This document shows positions 8,532-16,840 of a stretch of 64,000 bases of DNA, piece by piece. Within the stretch, counting starts at the first letter, position 1; the number at the start of each line of letters is the position of its first letter. The notes under the pieces were generated by a model. That model worked only from the letters and a program-made list of their open reading frames with translations, ran no database searches and had not been told where the DNA came from. The stretch is from Allobosea sp. (lineage in GTDB: Bacteria > Pseudomonadota > Alphaproteobacteria > Rhizobiales > Beijerinckiaceae), in the NCBI GenBank assembly GCA_024231975.1, contig JAAEQB010000097.1, positions 159,345 through 223,344 on the forward strand. Direction: 5' to 3'. A program made the translations under genes and the position numbers.

Positions 8532-9821
8532 TCAACCCTCGACCGGCTCGACGCCACACCATTCGGCGACGAAAAGCGCCATCGTACCGGTGATGCGCTT
8601 CAGCGAGGCCAGGCTGACGCGCTCGTCGAAGGCGTGGATGTTCTGCGAGATCGGCCCGTAGCAGAGCGCCGGCACCTTATCGTAGAGCGCATAGACCCGG
8701 GTATCGAGATAGCCGGGGGTCATGAAGCTCTTCAGCGCCTTGCCGGTCGAGCCCTGATGGGCGCGGCCGAGCACGGCCTCGGCCTCGCTGCCGGGCTCCA
8801 GCACATAGCCCTCCGACCAGAAGCCGTTGAAAACGACCTTGGGCGGGTTGTTGGAGAGGAAGGTGTCGGAGCGCGCGAAGGCCAGCACCTTGGCCTCGAT
8901 GCGCTTGCCGAGCTCCTCGGCCGACATGCCGGGATAGAGGCCGATGCGGCAATCGACCCGGCACCAGCACGGCACCGAGGAAGCCCAGTCGCCGCCCTCG
9001 ATCTTGCCGATGTTGAGGTTGATCGGGTGGGCAATGTCCTCGAAATGCTTGCGGCCATGCTTCTCGCGATTGAGCGCGGCTTCGAGTTCGCGCAGCGCTC
9101 CGATGACGCGATAGGCGGCGTCGATCGCGTTCGCCCCGGCCGCCATCTCGCGCACATGCATCGGCACGCCGCGGACCTCGAACTGGAACCAGAGCACGCC
9201 GGTATTGGCGCGGACCAGCATCTCCTCCTCCGGTTCAGGAATCAGCACGGCATCGGCCTCGTAGCCACGCAGATGCGTCATCAGCGCGCCGTTGCCGGTC
9301 GATTCCTCCTCGACCACCGACTGGACATAGACGGTCCCCGCCGGCTGCAGGCCGATGCGCCGGAGCGCGTCGAGGCAGAAGAGATTGGCGGCACCACCGG
9401 CCTTCATGTCGGCGCCGCCGCGGCCATAAAGCCAGTCGCCCTCGATGACGGGATCGAAGGGCGGATGGGTCCAGAGCTCGGCCGGCCCAGTCGGCACCAC
9501 GTCGACATGGGACTGCAGGATCAGCGAGCGGCCCTTTTCCTCACGCGGATGGTGGATCCCGACGACGATCGGCGCCTCCGAATGAGTCTCCGAGAACGGC
9601 GCGCCACCGGGATGGCGGCCGATCGCCTCCCGATCCATGGCGAAGCGATCCATGGTGAAGCCGCGTGCCTTGAGGGCGCGGAAGATGAAGTCCTGGACGG
9701 TGTGTTCGTCGCCGCGGGTCGAGGGGAAGCGGATCATCTCCTGGGTGAAGGCGACCTGCTCGGCAAAGCCTGCTTCGACGGAGCTAAGAATGCGGTCGCG
9801 CAAGGCGGGATCGAGCGGCAT
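8532..9821 (-). CDS. M20-family metallopeptidase/deacylase (ArgE/DapE-like)
   Basis: 429-residue zinc hydrolase that removes N-acyl groups or cleaves dipeptides. Metal-binding motifs are visible in order: SHVDVVP (His, catalytic Asp), YGRGGADMKAG (bridging Asp) and SVVEEESTGNGA (catalytic Glu pair), with the dimerisation lid between. The length fits ArgE/DapE-type enzymes. It lies beside the first peptide importer on the same strand and probably processes imported N-acyl amino acids or peptides. Substrates in this family are poorly predictable, so no specific name is given. Confidence 0.88.
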   Translation of the reverse strand: MPLDPALRDRILSSVEAGFAEQVAFTQEMIRFPSTRGDEHTVQDFIFRALKARGFTMDRFAMDREAIGRHPGGAPFSETHSEAPIVVGIHHPREEKGRSLILQSHVDVVPTGPAELWTHPPFDPVIEGDWLYGRGGADMKAGGAANLFCLDALRRIGLQPAGTVYVQSVVEEESTGNGALMTHLRGYEADAVLIPEPEEEMLVRANTGVLWFQFEVRGVPMHVREMAAGANAIDAAYRVIGALRELEAALNREKHGRKHFEDIAHPINLNIGKIEGGDWASSVPCWCRVDCRIGLYPGMSAEELGKRIEAKVLAFARSDTFLSNNPPKVVFNGFWSEGYVLEPGSEAEAVLGRAHQGSTGKALKSFMTPGYLDTRVYALYDKVPALCYGPISQNIHAFDERVSLASLKRITGTMALFVAEWCGVEPVEG

Positions 9822-9851
9822 GGGCGGTCTCCGGCAGGTTGTAGGGCTATG

Positions 9852-9925
9852 CCGTCATGCTCGCCCTTGCGGCGAGCATCCACGTCTTGAACATCGTCCG
9901 CAGCCGACGAAGGCGTGGATGGTCG
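9852..9925. repeat. Intergenic palindrome, family 3
   Basis: Two nested dyads lie here. TGCTCGCC-cttgc-GGCGAGCA (9858-9878) is a perfect 8-bp hairpin. CATCCACG (9877-9884) pairs with CGTGGATG (9914-9921). It fills most of the gap between the M20 gene and the end of the fused ATPase gene. It looks like a dispersed REP-type sequence, but only one copy is present in this window. Confidence 0.55.
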
Positions 9926-9953
9926 GCACAGGCCCGACCACGACGAACTGCGG

Positions 9954-11564
9954 TCACCGCCCGAACCGCTCTCCGCCCGGGACGGCGGCGAGCAACTGGC
10001 GGGTGTAGTCGTGCTGGGGGGCGGAAAAGAGCGCGGCAGTCGGGCCGCTTTCGACGATCCGGCCGCGCTGCATCACTGCGATCTTGTCGCAGATCTGGGC
10101 GGCGACGCGCAGGTCATGCGTGACGAACAGGATGGCGAGGCCGAGGCGGCTCTGGATGTCCTTGATCAGCTTGAGGATCTGCGCCTGCACGGAGACGTCG
10201 AGCGCCGAGACCGCTTCGTCCGCGACGAGCACGTCCGGCTCCAGCGCCAGCGCCCGGGCGATACCGATGCGCTGGCGCTGGCCGCCGGAGAATTCGTGCG
10301 GATAGCGCTCGATCGCATTGGCGGAGAGGCCGACCAGTTCGAGCAATTCCCTGGCCCGCGCCAGCGCCTCCTTGCGCGAGACACCATGCGCCACCGGCCC
10401 GTCAGAGATGATCCGCCCGACGGTCTGGCGCGGGTTGAGCGAGGCGAACGGGTCCTGGAAGACCATCTGGATGCGCTTGCGGTGCGGGCGCAGCGCCGCG
10501 ACGGAAAGGTCGGTGATGGCGAGATCGCCCAGCGTGATCCGCCCTGAATCGGGCTCGATCAGGCGCAGGCAGCAGCGCCCGACCGTCGACTTGCCCGAGC
10601 CGGACTCGCCGACGAGTCCGAGCGTCTCGCCTCGCGCCAGGGTGAAGCTGACATCGTCTGCCGCCTTGACCTCGCGGCCGGGGCGGAAGAAGGCGCGCTT
10701 GCGATAGACCTTGCCGAGCTTCTCGACGGTAAGCACCGGCTTTGAGTCCGGCAGCGCCGGCCGCTCCGGCGGCGTCAGCGAGGGCACGGCGGCGAGCAGC
10801 TTCTGCGTGTAGGGATGGCGGGGCGAGCCCAGTACCTGATCGACCGTGCCTTCCTCGACCAGCACGCCCTTCTCCAGCACGGCGATGCGGTCGGCGATCT
10901 CGGCGACGACGCCCATGTCATGGGTGATGAACAGCACCGCCGTGCCGTGCTTGTGGCGGAGATTATCGATCAGCTTGAGGATCTGCGCTTGCGTGGTGAC
11001 GTCGAGCGCGGTGGTCGGCTCGTCGGCGATCAGCAGCTTGGGTTCGAGCGCAAGCGCCATCGCGATCATCACGCGCTGGCGCTGGCCGCCGGAGAGCTCG
11101 TGCGGATAGGCGCGTGCCAGTCGCTCGGGCTCGGGCAGGCCGACCTCGGTGAGCAGCGCGACGGCGCGGGCATAGCGCTCCGGCTTGCTCAGCAAACCAT
11201 GCGCCTCGAAGGTCTCGACGATCTGGTCGGCGACGCGCATGACCGGGTTGAGCGAGGTCATCGGCTCCTGGAAGATCATGCCGACCTCGCGGCCGCGCAC
11301 GTCCTGCATCGCGTCTTCCGACAGCGCCAACAGGTCGCGGCCGGCGAGCCTGATCGCGCCTGCGACCGGCTTCACCGCCTTGGGCAGGAGACCCATCACC
11401 GCATGAGCGATCATCGACTTGCCGGAGCCGGATTCGCCGACGACGCAGAGCGTCTCGCCGGCGGCGATGCGCAGCGTCGCATCCTCGACCGCATAGGGGC
11501 GGTCGGCCATCACCGGCAGAGCGAGCTTCAGACCTTCGATCGAGAGGACGGGCTCGGCCATCAT
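9954..11564 (-). CDS. Fused dipeptide ABC importer ATPase (DppD-DppF type)
   Basis: 536-residue double ATPase energising peptide uptake. Both halves carry full motifs: Walker A GESGSGKS twice, signatures LSGGQRQRV and FSGGQRQRI, Walker B LLIADEPTTALD and VLVADEAVSALD, and the oligopeptide-family C-terminal extension (PYTQKLLAAVPSL; DYTRQLLAAVPGG). Start ATG 11564 forms an ATGA overlap with the DppC-like permease; ATG 11561 directly follows. The much longer open frame upstream is antisense-like shadow of the permease. No other peptide-type ATPase is visible in the window, so this one may also serve the second importer at 21455-24903. Confidence 0.92.
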   Translation of the reverse strand: MMAEPVLSIEGLKLALPVMADRPYAVEDATLRIAAGETLCVVGESGSGKSMIAHAVMGLLPKAVKPVAGAIRLAGRDLLALSEDAMQDVRGREVGMIFQEPMTSLNPVMRVADQIVETFEAHGLLSKPERYARAVALLTEVGLPEPERLARAYPHELSGGQRQRVMIAMALALEPKLLIADEPTTALDVTTQAQILKLIDNLRHKHGTAVLFITHDMGVVAEIADRIAVLEKGVLVEEGTVDQVLGSPRHPYTQKLLAAVPSLTPPERPALPDSKPVLTVEKLGKVYRKRAFFRPGREVKAADDVSFTLARGETLGLVGESGSGKSTVGRCCLRLIEPDSGRITLGDLAITDLSVAALRPHRKRIQMVFQDPFASLNPRQTVGRIISDGPVAHGVSRKEALARARELLELVGLSANAIERYPHEFSGGQRQRIGIARALALEPDVLVADEAVSALDVSVQAQILKLIKDIQSRLGLAILFVTHDLRVAAQICDKIAVMQRGRIVESGPTAALFSAPQHDYTRQLLAAVPGGERFGR

Positions 11565-12397
11565 TCCCTCCCCCGGGCGAGGCGCGGGTTCAGCGCGTCG
11601 TTCAACCCCTCGCCGGCGAGATTGAGCGCCAACACGGTCAGGAAGATCGCGACGCCCGGGAAGAAGCTGATCCACCAGGCATCGAGCAGGCGCGTGCGGC
11701 CGGCGCCGACCATATAGCCCCAGCTCATCAGATTGGGGTCGCCGAGGCCGAGGAAGGAGAGCGAGGATTCCAGCAGGATCGCCGAGCCGATCATCAGCGA
11801 GCCCATGACGATGATCGGCGCAATCGTGTTGGGCAGGACCTGGCTCCAGATGATGCGCGCCGTCGGCTGGCCGATGGTGATCGCCGCCTGGACATATTCG
11901 CGCGTCTTCAGCGAGAGCACCTCGCCGCGCACGAGCCGCGCCACCGGCGGCCAACTGACAACACCGATGGCGAGCACGATCGAGCCGAGCTTGGGCTGCA
12001 GGATCGCGACCAGCACGATCGCGAGCGCGAAGGACGGAATGGTCTGGAAGAACTCGGTGAAGCGCATCAGCGCATCGTCGATGAAGCCGCCGGCATAGCC
12101 GGCGATGGCGCCGAGCGGGACGCCGATCAGCAGCGCGACTAGCGTCGAGACCAGCCCGATCGTCAGCGAGACGCGGGCGCCATGGGCGAGGCCCGAGGCG
12201 ATGTCGCGCCCCAGCGTATCGGTGCCGAGCGGGAACCGGTCCATCACGAAGGGCGCGAGGAAGGGCCGCGCCACCGTTCGCCAGGGCGATTGTGGGTAGA
12301 GCTGCGGCGCGATGATCGCGAAGAGGATCACCACGATCAGGATGGCAAGGCCGATCAGGGCGCCGCGATTGCGGGAAAAGCGCTTGAGGAAGCTCAT
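11561..12397 (-). CDS. Dipeptide ABC importer permease (DppC type)
   Basis: 278-residue inner-membrane permease of the BPD_transp_1 family. It has the DppC-type N-terminal helix (ALIGLAILIVVILFAIIAP), the segment FPLGTDTLGRDIASGLAHGA that follows it in this family, and the EAA-like loop VQAAITIGQPTARIIWSQVLPN. It overlaps the DppB-like gene upstream and the ATPase downstream by four bases each, so the operon is tightly coupled. Confidence 0.92.
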   Translation of the reverse strand: MSFLKRFSRNRGALIGLAILIVVILFAIIAPQLYPQSPWRTVARPFLAPFVMDRFPLGTDTLGRDIASGLAHGARVSLTIGLVSTLVALLIGVPLGAIAGYAGGFIDDALMRFTEFFQTIPSFALAIVLVAILQPKLGSIVLAIGVVSWPPVARLVRGEVLSLKTREYVQAAITIGQPTARIIWSQVLPNTIAPIIVMGSLMIGSAILLESSLSFLGLGDPNLMSWGYMVGAGRTRLLDAWWISFFPGVAIFLTVLALNLAGEGLNDALNPRLARGRE

Positions 12398-13371
12398 GAC
12401 ACCGCCTCGATGCGCGGATCGGCCAGCCGGTAGACGATATCGGTCAGGATGTTGAAGCCGACGACCATGGCCGAGGAGATGAAGAAGACGCCGAGCAGCA
12501 CGGAATAGTCGCGCTGCACCAGGGCATCGAACATCAGGCGTCCGATGCCTGGCCAGGCGAAGACCGTCTCGGTCAGCACGGCGCCGCCGACGAGCTGTCC
12601 GGCCTGCAGACCCGCCAGGGTCACCACCGGCAGGATCGCATTGCGGGCGACATGGCGGCGCGAGACAAGGCCGGGCGCCAGCCCCTTGGCGCGGGCGGTC
12701 TTGACGAAATCGGCGCCGGCGACCTCGAGCATCGAGGCCCGCATCATCCGGGCATAGAGCGCGGTGAAGAACAGGCCGAGCGTCAGAGCCGGCAGGACGA
12801 GGTGGCTGGCGATGTCGAGGGCGCGGGCGAGCCCCGAATAGTTCGCGCCGATGCTCTCATAGCCGACATTGGGCACGAGGCCGAGCTTCAGCGAGAAGAC
12901 GATCTGGCTCATCAGCGCCACCCAGAACAGCGGCGTCGCATAGAAGACCAGCGCCAGCGTGGTGATGACGCTGTCCTGCCAGCGGCCGGCGCGGCGGGCG
13001 GCGAGCGCCCCCATCAGCGTGCCCAGGCCGAGCGAGACGATGAAGGCGGCGCCGGTCAGCAGCAGCGTCGCCGGCAGGCGGTCGAGGATCAGGCTCAGCA
13101 CCGATTGCTGCTGGCGATAGCTGAAGCCGAGATCGAAGGTGAGATAGCCCTTGAGATAGACCCAGAGCTGGGTCAGCAGCGGCTGGTCGAGGCCGAAGCG
13201 CTCGCGCAGCTGGATCAGCAATTGCTCGTCGGCGGCGCCCGCTTCGCCAGCCAGCACCTGCGCCGGATCGCCAGGAGCGGCCCGGATCAGGAAGAAGTTC
13301 AGCACCGCGATGGCGAAGAGGACGACGATCCCCTTCGCGAGCCGGCCGGCGAGGAATTGCGCGAGGTTCAT
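12394..13371 (-). CDS. Dipeptide ABC importer permease (DppB type)
   Basis: 325-residue permease with N-terminal LAGRLAKGIVVLFAIAVLNFFLIRAAPGDP, the DppB signature region, and an EAA loop (FVKTARAKGLAPGLVSRRHV). It is separated from the binding-protein gene upstream by about 200 bp holding a REP-like palindrome. Such an element can stabilise the upstream message and lower permease expression relative to the binding protein. Confidence 0.92.
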   Translation of the reverse strand: MNLAQFLAGRLAKGIVVLFAIAVLNFFLIRAAPGDPAQVLAGEAGAADEQLLIQLRERFGLDQPLLTQLWVYLKGYLTFDLGFSYRQQQSVLSLILDRLPATLLLTGAAFIVSLGLGTLMGALAARRAGRWQDSVITTLALVFYATPLFWVALMSQIVFSLKLGLVPNVGYESIGANYSGLARALDIASHLVLPALTLGLFFTALYARMMRASMLEVAGADFVKTARAKGLAPGLVSRRHVARNAILPVVTLAGLQAGQLVGGAVLTETVFAWPGIGRLMFDALVQRDYSVLLGVFFISSAMVVGFNILTDIVYRLADPRIEAVS

Positions 13372-13395
13372 TCAGGCGATCCGGCTGGGCCCGCA

Positions 13396-13558
13396 CCCTT
13401 CTCCCCTTGCGGGAGAAGGTGGCAGCGCGCAGCGCTGACGGATGAGGGGTCGCGCGACGACTGCCGCGTCGGCGAATGGCATGCTCGTATCCCGGCGAGG
13501 GCGGCGCGACCTCTCATCCGGTGCTGCGCGCCACCTTCTCCCGCAAGGGGAGAAGGAA
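13396..13558. repeat. REP-like intergenic palindrome, family 1, copy 2
   Basis: A second, better conserved copy of the element at 8361-8512. Two hairpin modules containing ctccccttgcgggag face each other (13396-13456 and 13508-13558), with gatgagggg / ctcatcc words inside. It lies within the peptide-importer operon between the binding-protein stop and the first permease start. Confidence 0.75.
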
Positions 13559-13573
13559 GAGCGCGCGGTCACG

Positions 13574-15142
13574 TCACTCCTTCCAGGCATCGCGGAAGCC
13601 GTCGTCTACGCCGATGCCGGTGGTGACGAGGTTCTTGACGTTGCAGCGATAGATGGTCGGGAAATCCATCTCGAGCAGCCAGAGCACCGGCAGTTCATCG
13701 GCGAGCAGCTTCTGCACCTTGGTGTAGAGTTCCTGGCGCTCCTTGTCGGTCGGTGCGATCGCCGCGTCGGCGAAGAGCTTGTCGACCTCCGGATTGGAGT
13801 AGCCGCCGACATTGGCGAAGGGATTGCCCTTGGCGATGTTGCTGGTGATGTAGCTGCGCGCCACGCCCATGGCGGGGTCGCCGAGCTGGTAGAGGAAGTT
13901 GAAGTTGAGGTCGAAGTCCCAGTTGCTGGCCTTCTGGGTCCAGCCGGGCACGTCGGTGTTCTCGACCTGGACCTTGACGCCGACATCCTCGAGGTTCTGC
14001 TTGATCGCCTCGGTCCAGCGCGTCCAGGTCTCGCCATAAGGCAGGTTGAGCAGGCGGATCGTTTCGCCCTTGTAGCCGGACGCCTTGATCAGATCCTTCG
14101 CCTTCTTCGGGTCGAAATCGTATTTCGGGACGTCGCCCGAATAGAACTTGGTCTTGGACGAGATCGGGCCGGTCGGCAGCTTGCCGAGTCCGCCCCAGAC
14201 CACCTCGCGGCCGAATTCGCGATCGATCGCGTACATCAGCCCCTGGCGGAACTGCTTGTTGCCGAGAATGCCGTTGCGGACGTTCGGCGTCAGCCAGGCA
14301 TGGGGGGCGAACATCTCCCAGCCTTTTGTCGTCATGCAGGTGTTGGGCAGCTTGGAGAGGCGGGCGACGTCATAGACGTCGACCGAGCCGCCGGTCAGCA
14401 CATCGACCTTGCCGGTCTCGTAGGCGACGGCACGCGCCGCCGCATCGGGGATGATCTGCCAGTAGATCTCGTCGAGGTTCGGCTTGCCCTTCAGCCAGTA
14501 GTTCTCGTTCTTGACGAGGTGGATATAGGAGCCCTTCTTCCACTCCTTCAGCTTGAACGGGCCCGTGCCGATCGGCGTGTTGTTGGCCGGATTGGCGCGG
14601 TAGTCGGTGCCGTCATAGATGTGCTTGGGTATCATCGGCGCGGAGGCGACCTCCTGCGTCATGATCATCGGGCCGAAGGGCTGCTTCAGCGTGATCTTCA
14701 CGGTGAGGTCGTCGACCTTCTCGATCTTCTCGACCTGGGCGTTGACGATCGGGCGCCAGCGCGGGTGGACCTCGCGCAGGAACTTGTCGAGGGTGAAGAC
14801 GACGTCATCGGCCGTGAACGGCTTGCCGTCATGCCAGGTCACGCCCTCCTGCAGCTTGAAGGTGTAGACCTTGGCGTCCGGCGAGATCTCCCAGCTCTTG
14901 GCCAGCGAGGGCTGCGGCTCGAGCTTCTCGTTGTAGCGCAGCAGCGACTCGTAGATGTTGCCGGCGACCATGTTGGTCGGGCCGTTCTGGTTGAGTCCCT
15001 GCATCAGCATCGGCGGCTCGGGCTGGACGACGACATGGACCGTGCCGCCCTTCTTCGGTTCCTGCGCCTGCACCAGGTCGAGCGCAAAGCCGAGCGCCAG
15101 GACGGAGGCGGCGAGCGCCAGGCCAAATCTCAATCCGGTCAT
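13574..15142 (-). CDS. Peptide ABC importer substrate-binding protein (family 5)
   Basis: 522-residue periplasmic binding protein of the DppA/OppA family. ATG 15142 opens a clear signal peptide (MTGLRFGLALAASVLALG, then VQAQEPKKGG) and has a ggggag ribosome-binding site; the longer frame adds an out-of-family tail. Family features include DAKVYTFKLQEGVTWHDGKP, YAIDREFGREVVWGG and a C-terminal lobe ending DDGFRDAWKE. First gene of the operon that continues with two permeases and a fused ATPase. It faces an IclR-family gene across a region with a perfect palindrome. Confidence 0.92.
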   Translation of the reverse strand: MTGLRFGLALAASVLALGFALDLVQAQEPKKGGTVHVVVQPEPPMLMQGLNQNGPTNMVAGNIYESLLRYNEKLEPQPSLAKSWEISPDAKVYTFKLQEGVTWHDGKPFTADDVVFTLDKFLREVHPRWRPIVNAQVEKIEKVDDLTVKITLKQPFGPMIMTQEVASAPMIPKHIYDGTDYRANPANNTPIGTGPFKLKEWKKGSYIHLVKNENYWLKGKPNLDEIYWQIIPDAAARAVAYETGKVDVLTGGSVDVYDVARLSKLPNTCMTTKGWEMFAPHAWLTPNVRNGILGNKQFRQGLMYAIDREFGREVVWGGLGKLPTGPISSKTKFYSGDVPKYDFDPKKAKDLIKASGYKGETIRLLNLPYGETWTRWTEAIKQNLEDVGVKVQVENTDVPGWTQKASNWDFDLNFNFLYQLGDPAMGVARSYITSNIAKGNPFANVGGYSNPEVDKLFADAAIAPTDKERQELYTKVQKLLADELPVLWLLEMDFPTIYRCNVKNLVTTGIGVDDGFRDAWKE

Positions 15143-15248
15143 CGTCGTTCTCCCCCGTTTGTTCATTGGCAGCCGGTTCGGGCAGATCGCACCCGATCGG
15201 GCGCCCGTTGGCAAGCTCGGCGGTCATGAAAGCGAGAGACAAAATCCG

Positions 15249-15263
15249 TGTCAAGGATTGACA
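15249..15263. promoter_or_regulatory. Palindrome between peptide importer and iclR (candidate operator)
   Basis: TGTCAA-GGA-TTGACA is a perfect 6-bp-arm inverted repeat. TTGACA on the minus strand, followed after 17 bp by TTTCAT, could be the -35/-10 of the importer operon, so a protein bound here would control it. The neighbouring IclR-family regulator is the natural candidate. Inference from position and symmetry only. Confidence 0.4.
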
Positions 15264-15299
15264 TGCCGTGTTATTAGGCGACACACTCAGCAAACGACC

Positions 15300-16124
15300 A
15301 TGGCGCGCGCTTCACTTGCAATGAACCGGACAGACGAGGACAGGGCCGCGCAATTGCCGCCGGGCGTGCCGATCGTCCGTGCCGTCGATCGTGCCATCGC
15401 TTTGCTCCGGGCTTTCCGCCCGGAACAGCCACGGCTCGGCCTCAGCGAGCTGGCGCGACAGGTCGGGCTCGACAAGGGCACGGCACGGCGCCTGCTATTG
15501 ACGCTGCAGCTCAACGAGCTCGTCGAATATGACGAACATTCACAGAGCTACGCGCTCGCCGTCGGCCTGATCGAGCTCGGCAGCGCGGTGACGACCGGCC
15601 GCGAATTGCGCGACATTGCCGGCCCCTACCTCACCGAAATCGCCGAGAAGACCGGCGCCACCGCCTTCATCTGGGTCCATATCGCCGGGCGCGGCCTTTG
15701 CGTCGATCGGGTGCGCGCCTCGCTGCCGCATGTCGACGCGACCTGGTTCGCGGTCGGCGCGCAGGCACCGCTGAACTGCGGCGGTGGCCCGCGCGTGCTC
15801 CTCGCCTATCTCGACGACGAGCAGCGCCGGCTGGCGCTCTCGATCGAATTGCCCAAGCGCGCTCCGGCGAGCCAGACCGATCCGGCGCTGCTCTGGCGCG
15901 AGGCTGACCGCATCCGCGCGCAGGGCTGGGAGCTGGCGGCCGATGATTTCTTCATCGGCCTGACCGGTGTCGGCGTGCCGATCTTCGACCGCTCGGGGGC
16001 GCTCGCCGGGGCGCTCAGCATCTCCTCGCTGACCTCGATCGTCGCGCCGCAGGGGCATCCGGTGCATCTCGACGCGCTGCGCGACGCGGCCGCGCGGATC
16101 GGCGCGCGCCTGCTGCCAGGGTGA
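15300..16124 (+). CDS. IclR-family transcriptional regulator
   Basis: 274-residue regulator. An N-terminal winged helix-turn-helix (LGLSELARQVGLDKGTARRL) is followed by a GAF-like effector domain (EKTGATAFIWVHIAGRGLCVDRV; LAGALSISSLTSIV) typical of the family. It is divergent from the peptide importer operon at 13574-15142 and probably controls it. The start is uncertain: ATG 15300 and ATG 15321 are both possible, and neither has a convincing ribosome-binding site. Everything upstream in the same frame overlaps the importer gene and was excluded. Confidence 0.9.
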   Translation: MARASLAMNRTDEDRAAQLPPGVPIVRAVDRAIALLRAFRPEQPRLGLSELARQVGLDKGTARRLLLTLQLNELVEYDEHSQSYALAVGLIELGSAVTTGRELRDIAGPYLTEIAEKTGATAFIWVHIAGRGLCVDRVRASLPHVDATWFAVGAQAPLNCGGGPRVLLAYLDDEQRRLALSIELPKRAPASQTDPALLWREADRIRAQGWELAADDFFIGLTGVGVPIFDRSGALAGALSISSLTSIVAPQGHPVHLDALRDAAARIGARLLPG

Positions 16125-16129
16125 GCACC

Positions 16130-16277
16130 GTCTTTCCGGGACTTCGCGTAGCGAAGGGCCCGGAACCCAGAACCGATGCCGGTCGGGTTGATAGCGCGAC
16201 GGCCGGTTCGCATTTGCGGTCAACGGTATCGGTTCTGGGTTCCGGGCTCGATCCTTCGGATCGCCCCGGAATGACGG
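16130..16277. repeat. Intergenic palindrome, family 2 (19-bp arms)
   Basis: Perfect inverted repeat: CCCGGAACCCAGAACCGAT (16159-16177) pairs with its reverse complement at 16228-16246 across a 50-bp centre. The flanks (cttcgcgtagcgaag; cgatccttcggatcg) form extra small hairpins. It lies between the convergent iclR and lrp-type genes, where it could act as a bidirectional terminator. It looks like a dispersed repeat (MITE or REP-like), although this is the only copy in the window. Confidence 0.7.
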
Positions 16278-16289
16278 CGTGGTTCGGCC

Positions 16290-16721
16290 TTACCGCTCGA
16301 TCCGCGTGGACAGGATGATCGAGGACATGGTGCGCTCGACGCCTTCGAGCGCGCCGATCCGGTCGATCAGCGCGTCGAGCTCGCCGATCGAGGGCGCCAC
16401 CACCACGGCGATCATGTCGAACTGGCCGCTGATCGAATGCAGCGTCCTGATCTCGGGGATGCGGCGCAGCTCCGTCTCGACGCGCGCCGCAAGCTTCGGC
16501 AGGGCGGTGATCAGGACATGCGCCTTGACCTGACCCTTCTCGTAATCCTCCGACAGCCGCGCGGTGTAGCCGGCAATGACACCGCGGCGCTCCAGGCGCT
16601 CGATCCGGCTCTGCACTGTCGTGCGCGACAAGCCGAGCTTGCGGCCGAGCTCGGCCACCGGCGCGCGGGCGTTCTCGGTGAGCAGGGTCAGGAGATGGCG
16701 ATCGGTCGGGTCTATTAGCAT
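16290..16721 (-). CDS. Lrp/AsnC-family regulator
   Basis: 143-residue regulator with N-terminal helix-turn-helix (VAELGRKLGLSRTTVQSRIERLERRGVI) and a C-terminal RAM ligand domain (AHVLITALPK; IRTLHSISGQFDMIAVV). Divergent from the saccharopine-dehydrogenase-like gene at 16841. Lrp-type proteins often sense the amino acid handled by the adjacent enzyme, so it probably controls that gene. Confidence 0.92.
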   Translation of the reverse strand: MLIDPTDRHLLTLLTENARAPVAELGRKLGLSRTTVQSRIERLERRGVIAGYTARLSEDYEKGQVKAHVLITALPKLAARVETELRRIPEIRTLHSISGQFDMIAVVVAPSIGELDALIDRIGALEGVERTMSSIILSTRIER

Positions 16722-16804
16722 AGCGCCGAAAGCTTACGGCGGTTCGCTGAAAAATCCCATATGAATCGTCGTGTCGCCGGCTTCTAACCGACGACGCCGC
16801 GAGC

Positions 16805-16828
16805 GAATCTGTCTGCAGAAACAGATTC
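16805..16828. promoter_or_regulatory. Inverted repeat in the lrp / dehydrogenase intergenic region
   Basis: GAATCTGT (16805-16812) and ACAGATTC (16821-16828) are perfect 8-bp arms around an 8-bp centre, ending 12 bp before the ATG of the dehydrogenase. It could be an Lrp-type operator, or an mRNA hairpin next to the ribosome-binding site (cggggg, 16830-16835). Confidence 0.4.
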
Positions 16829-16840
16829 ATCGGGGGAACC

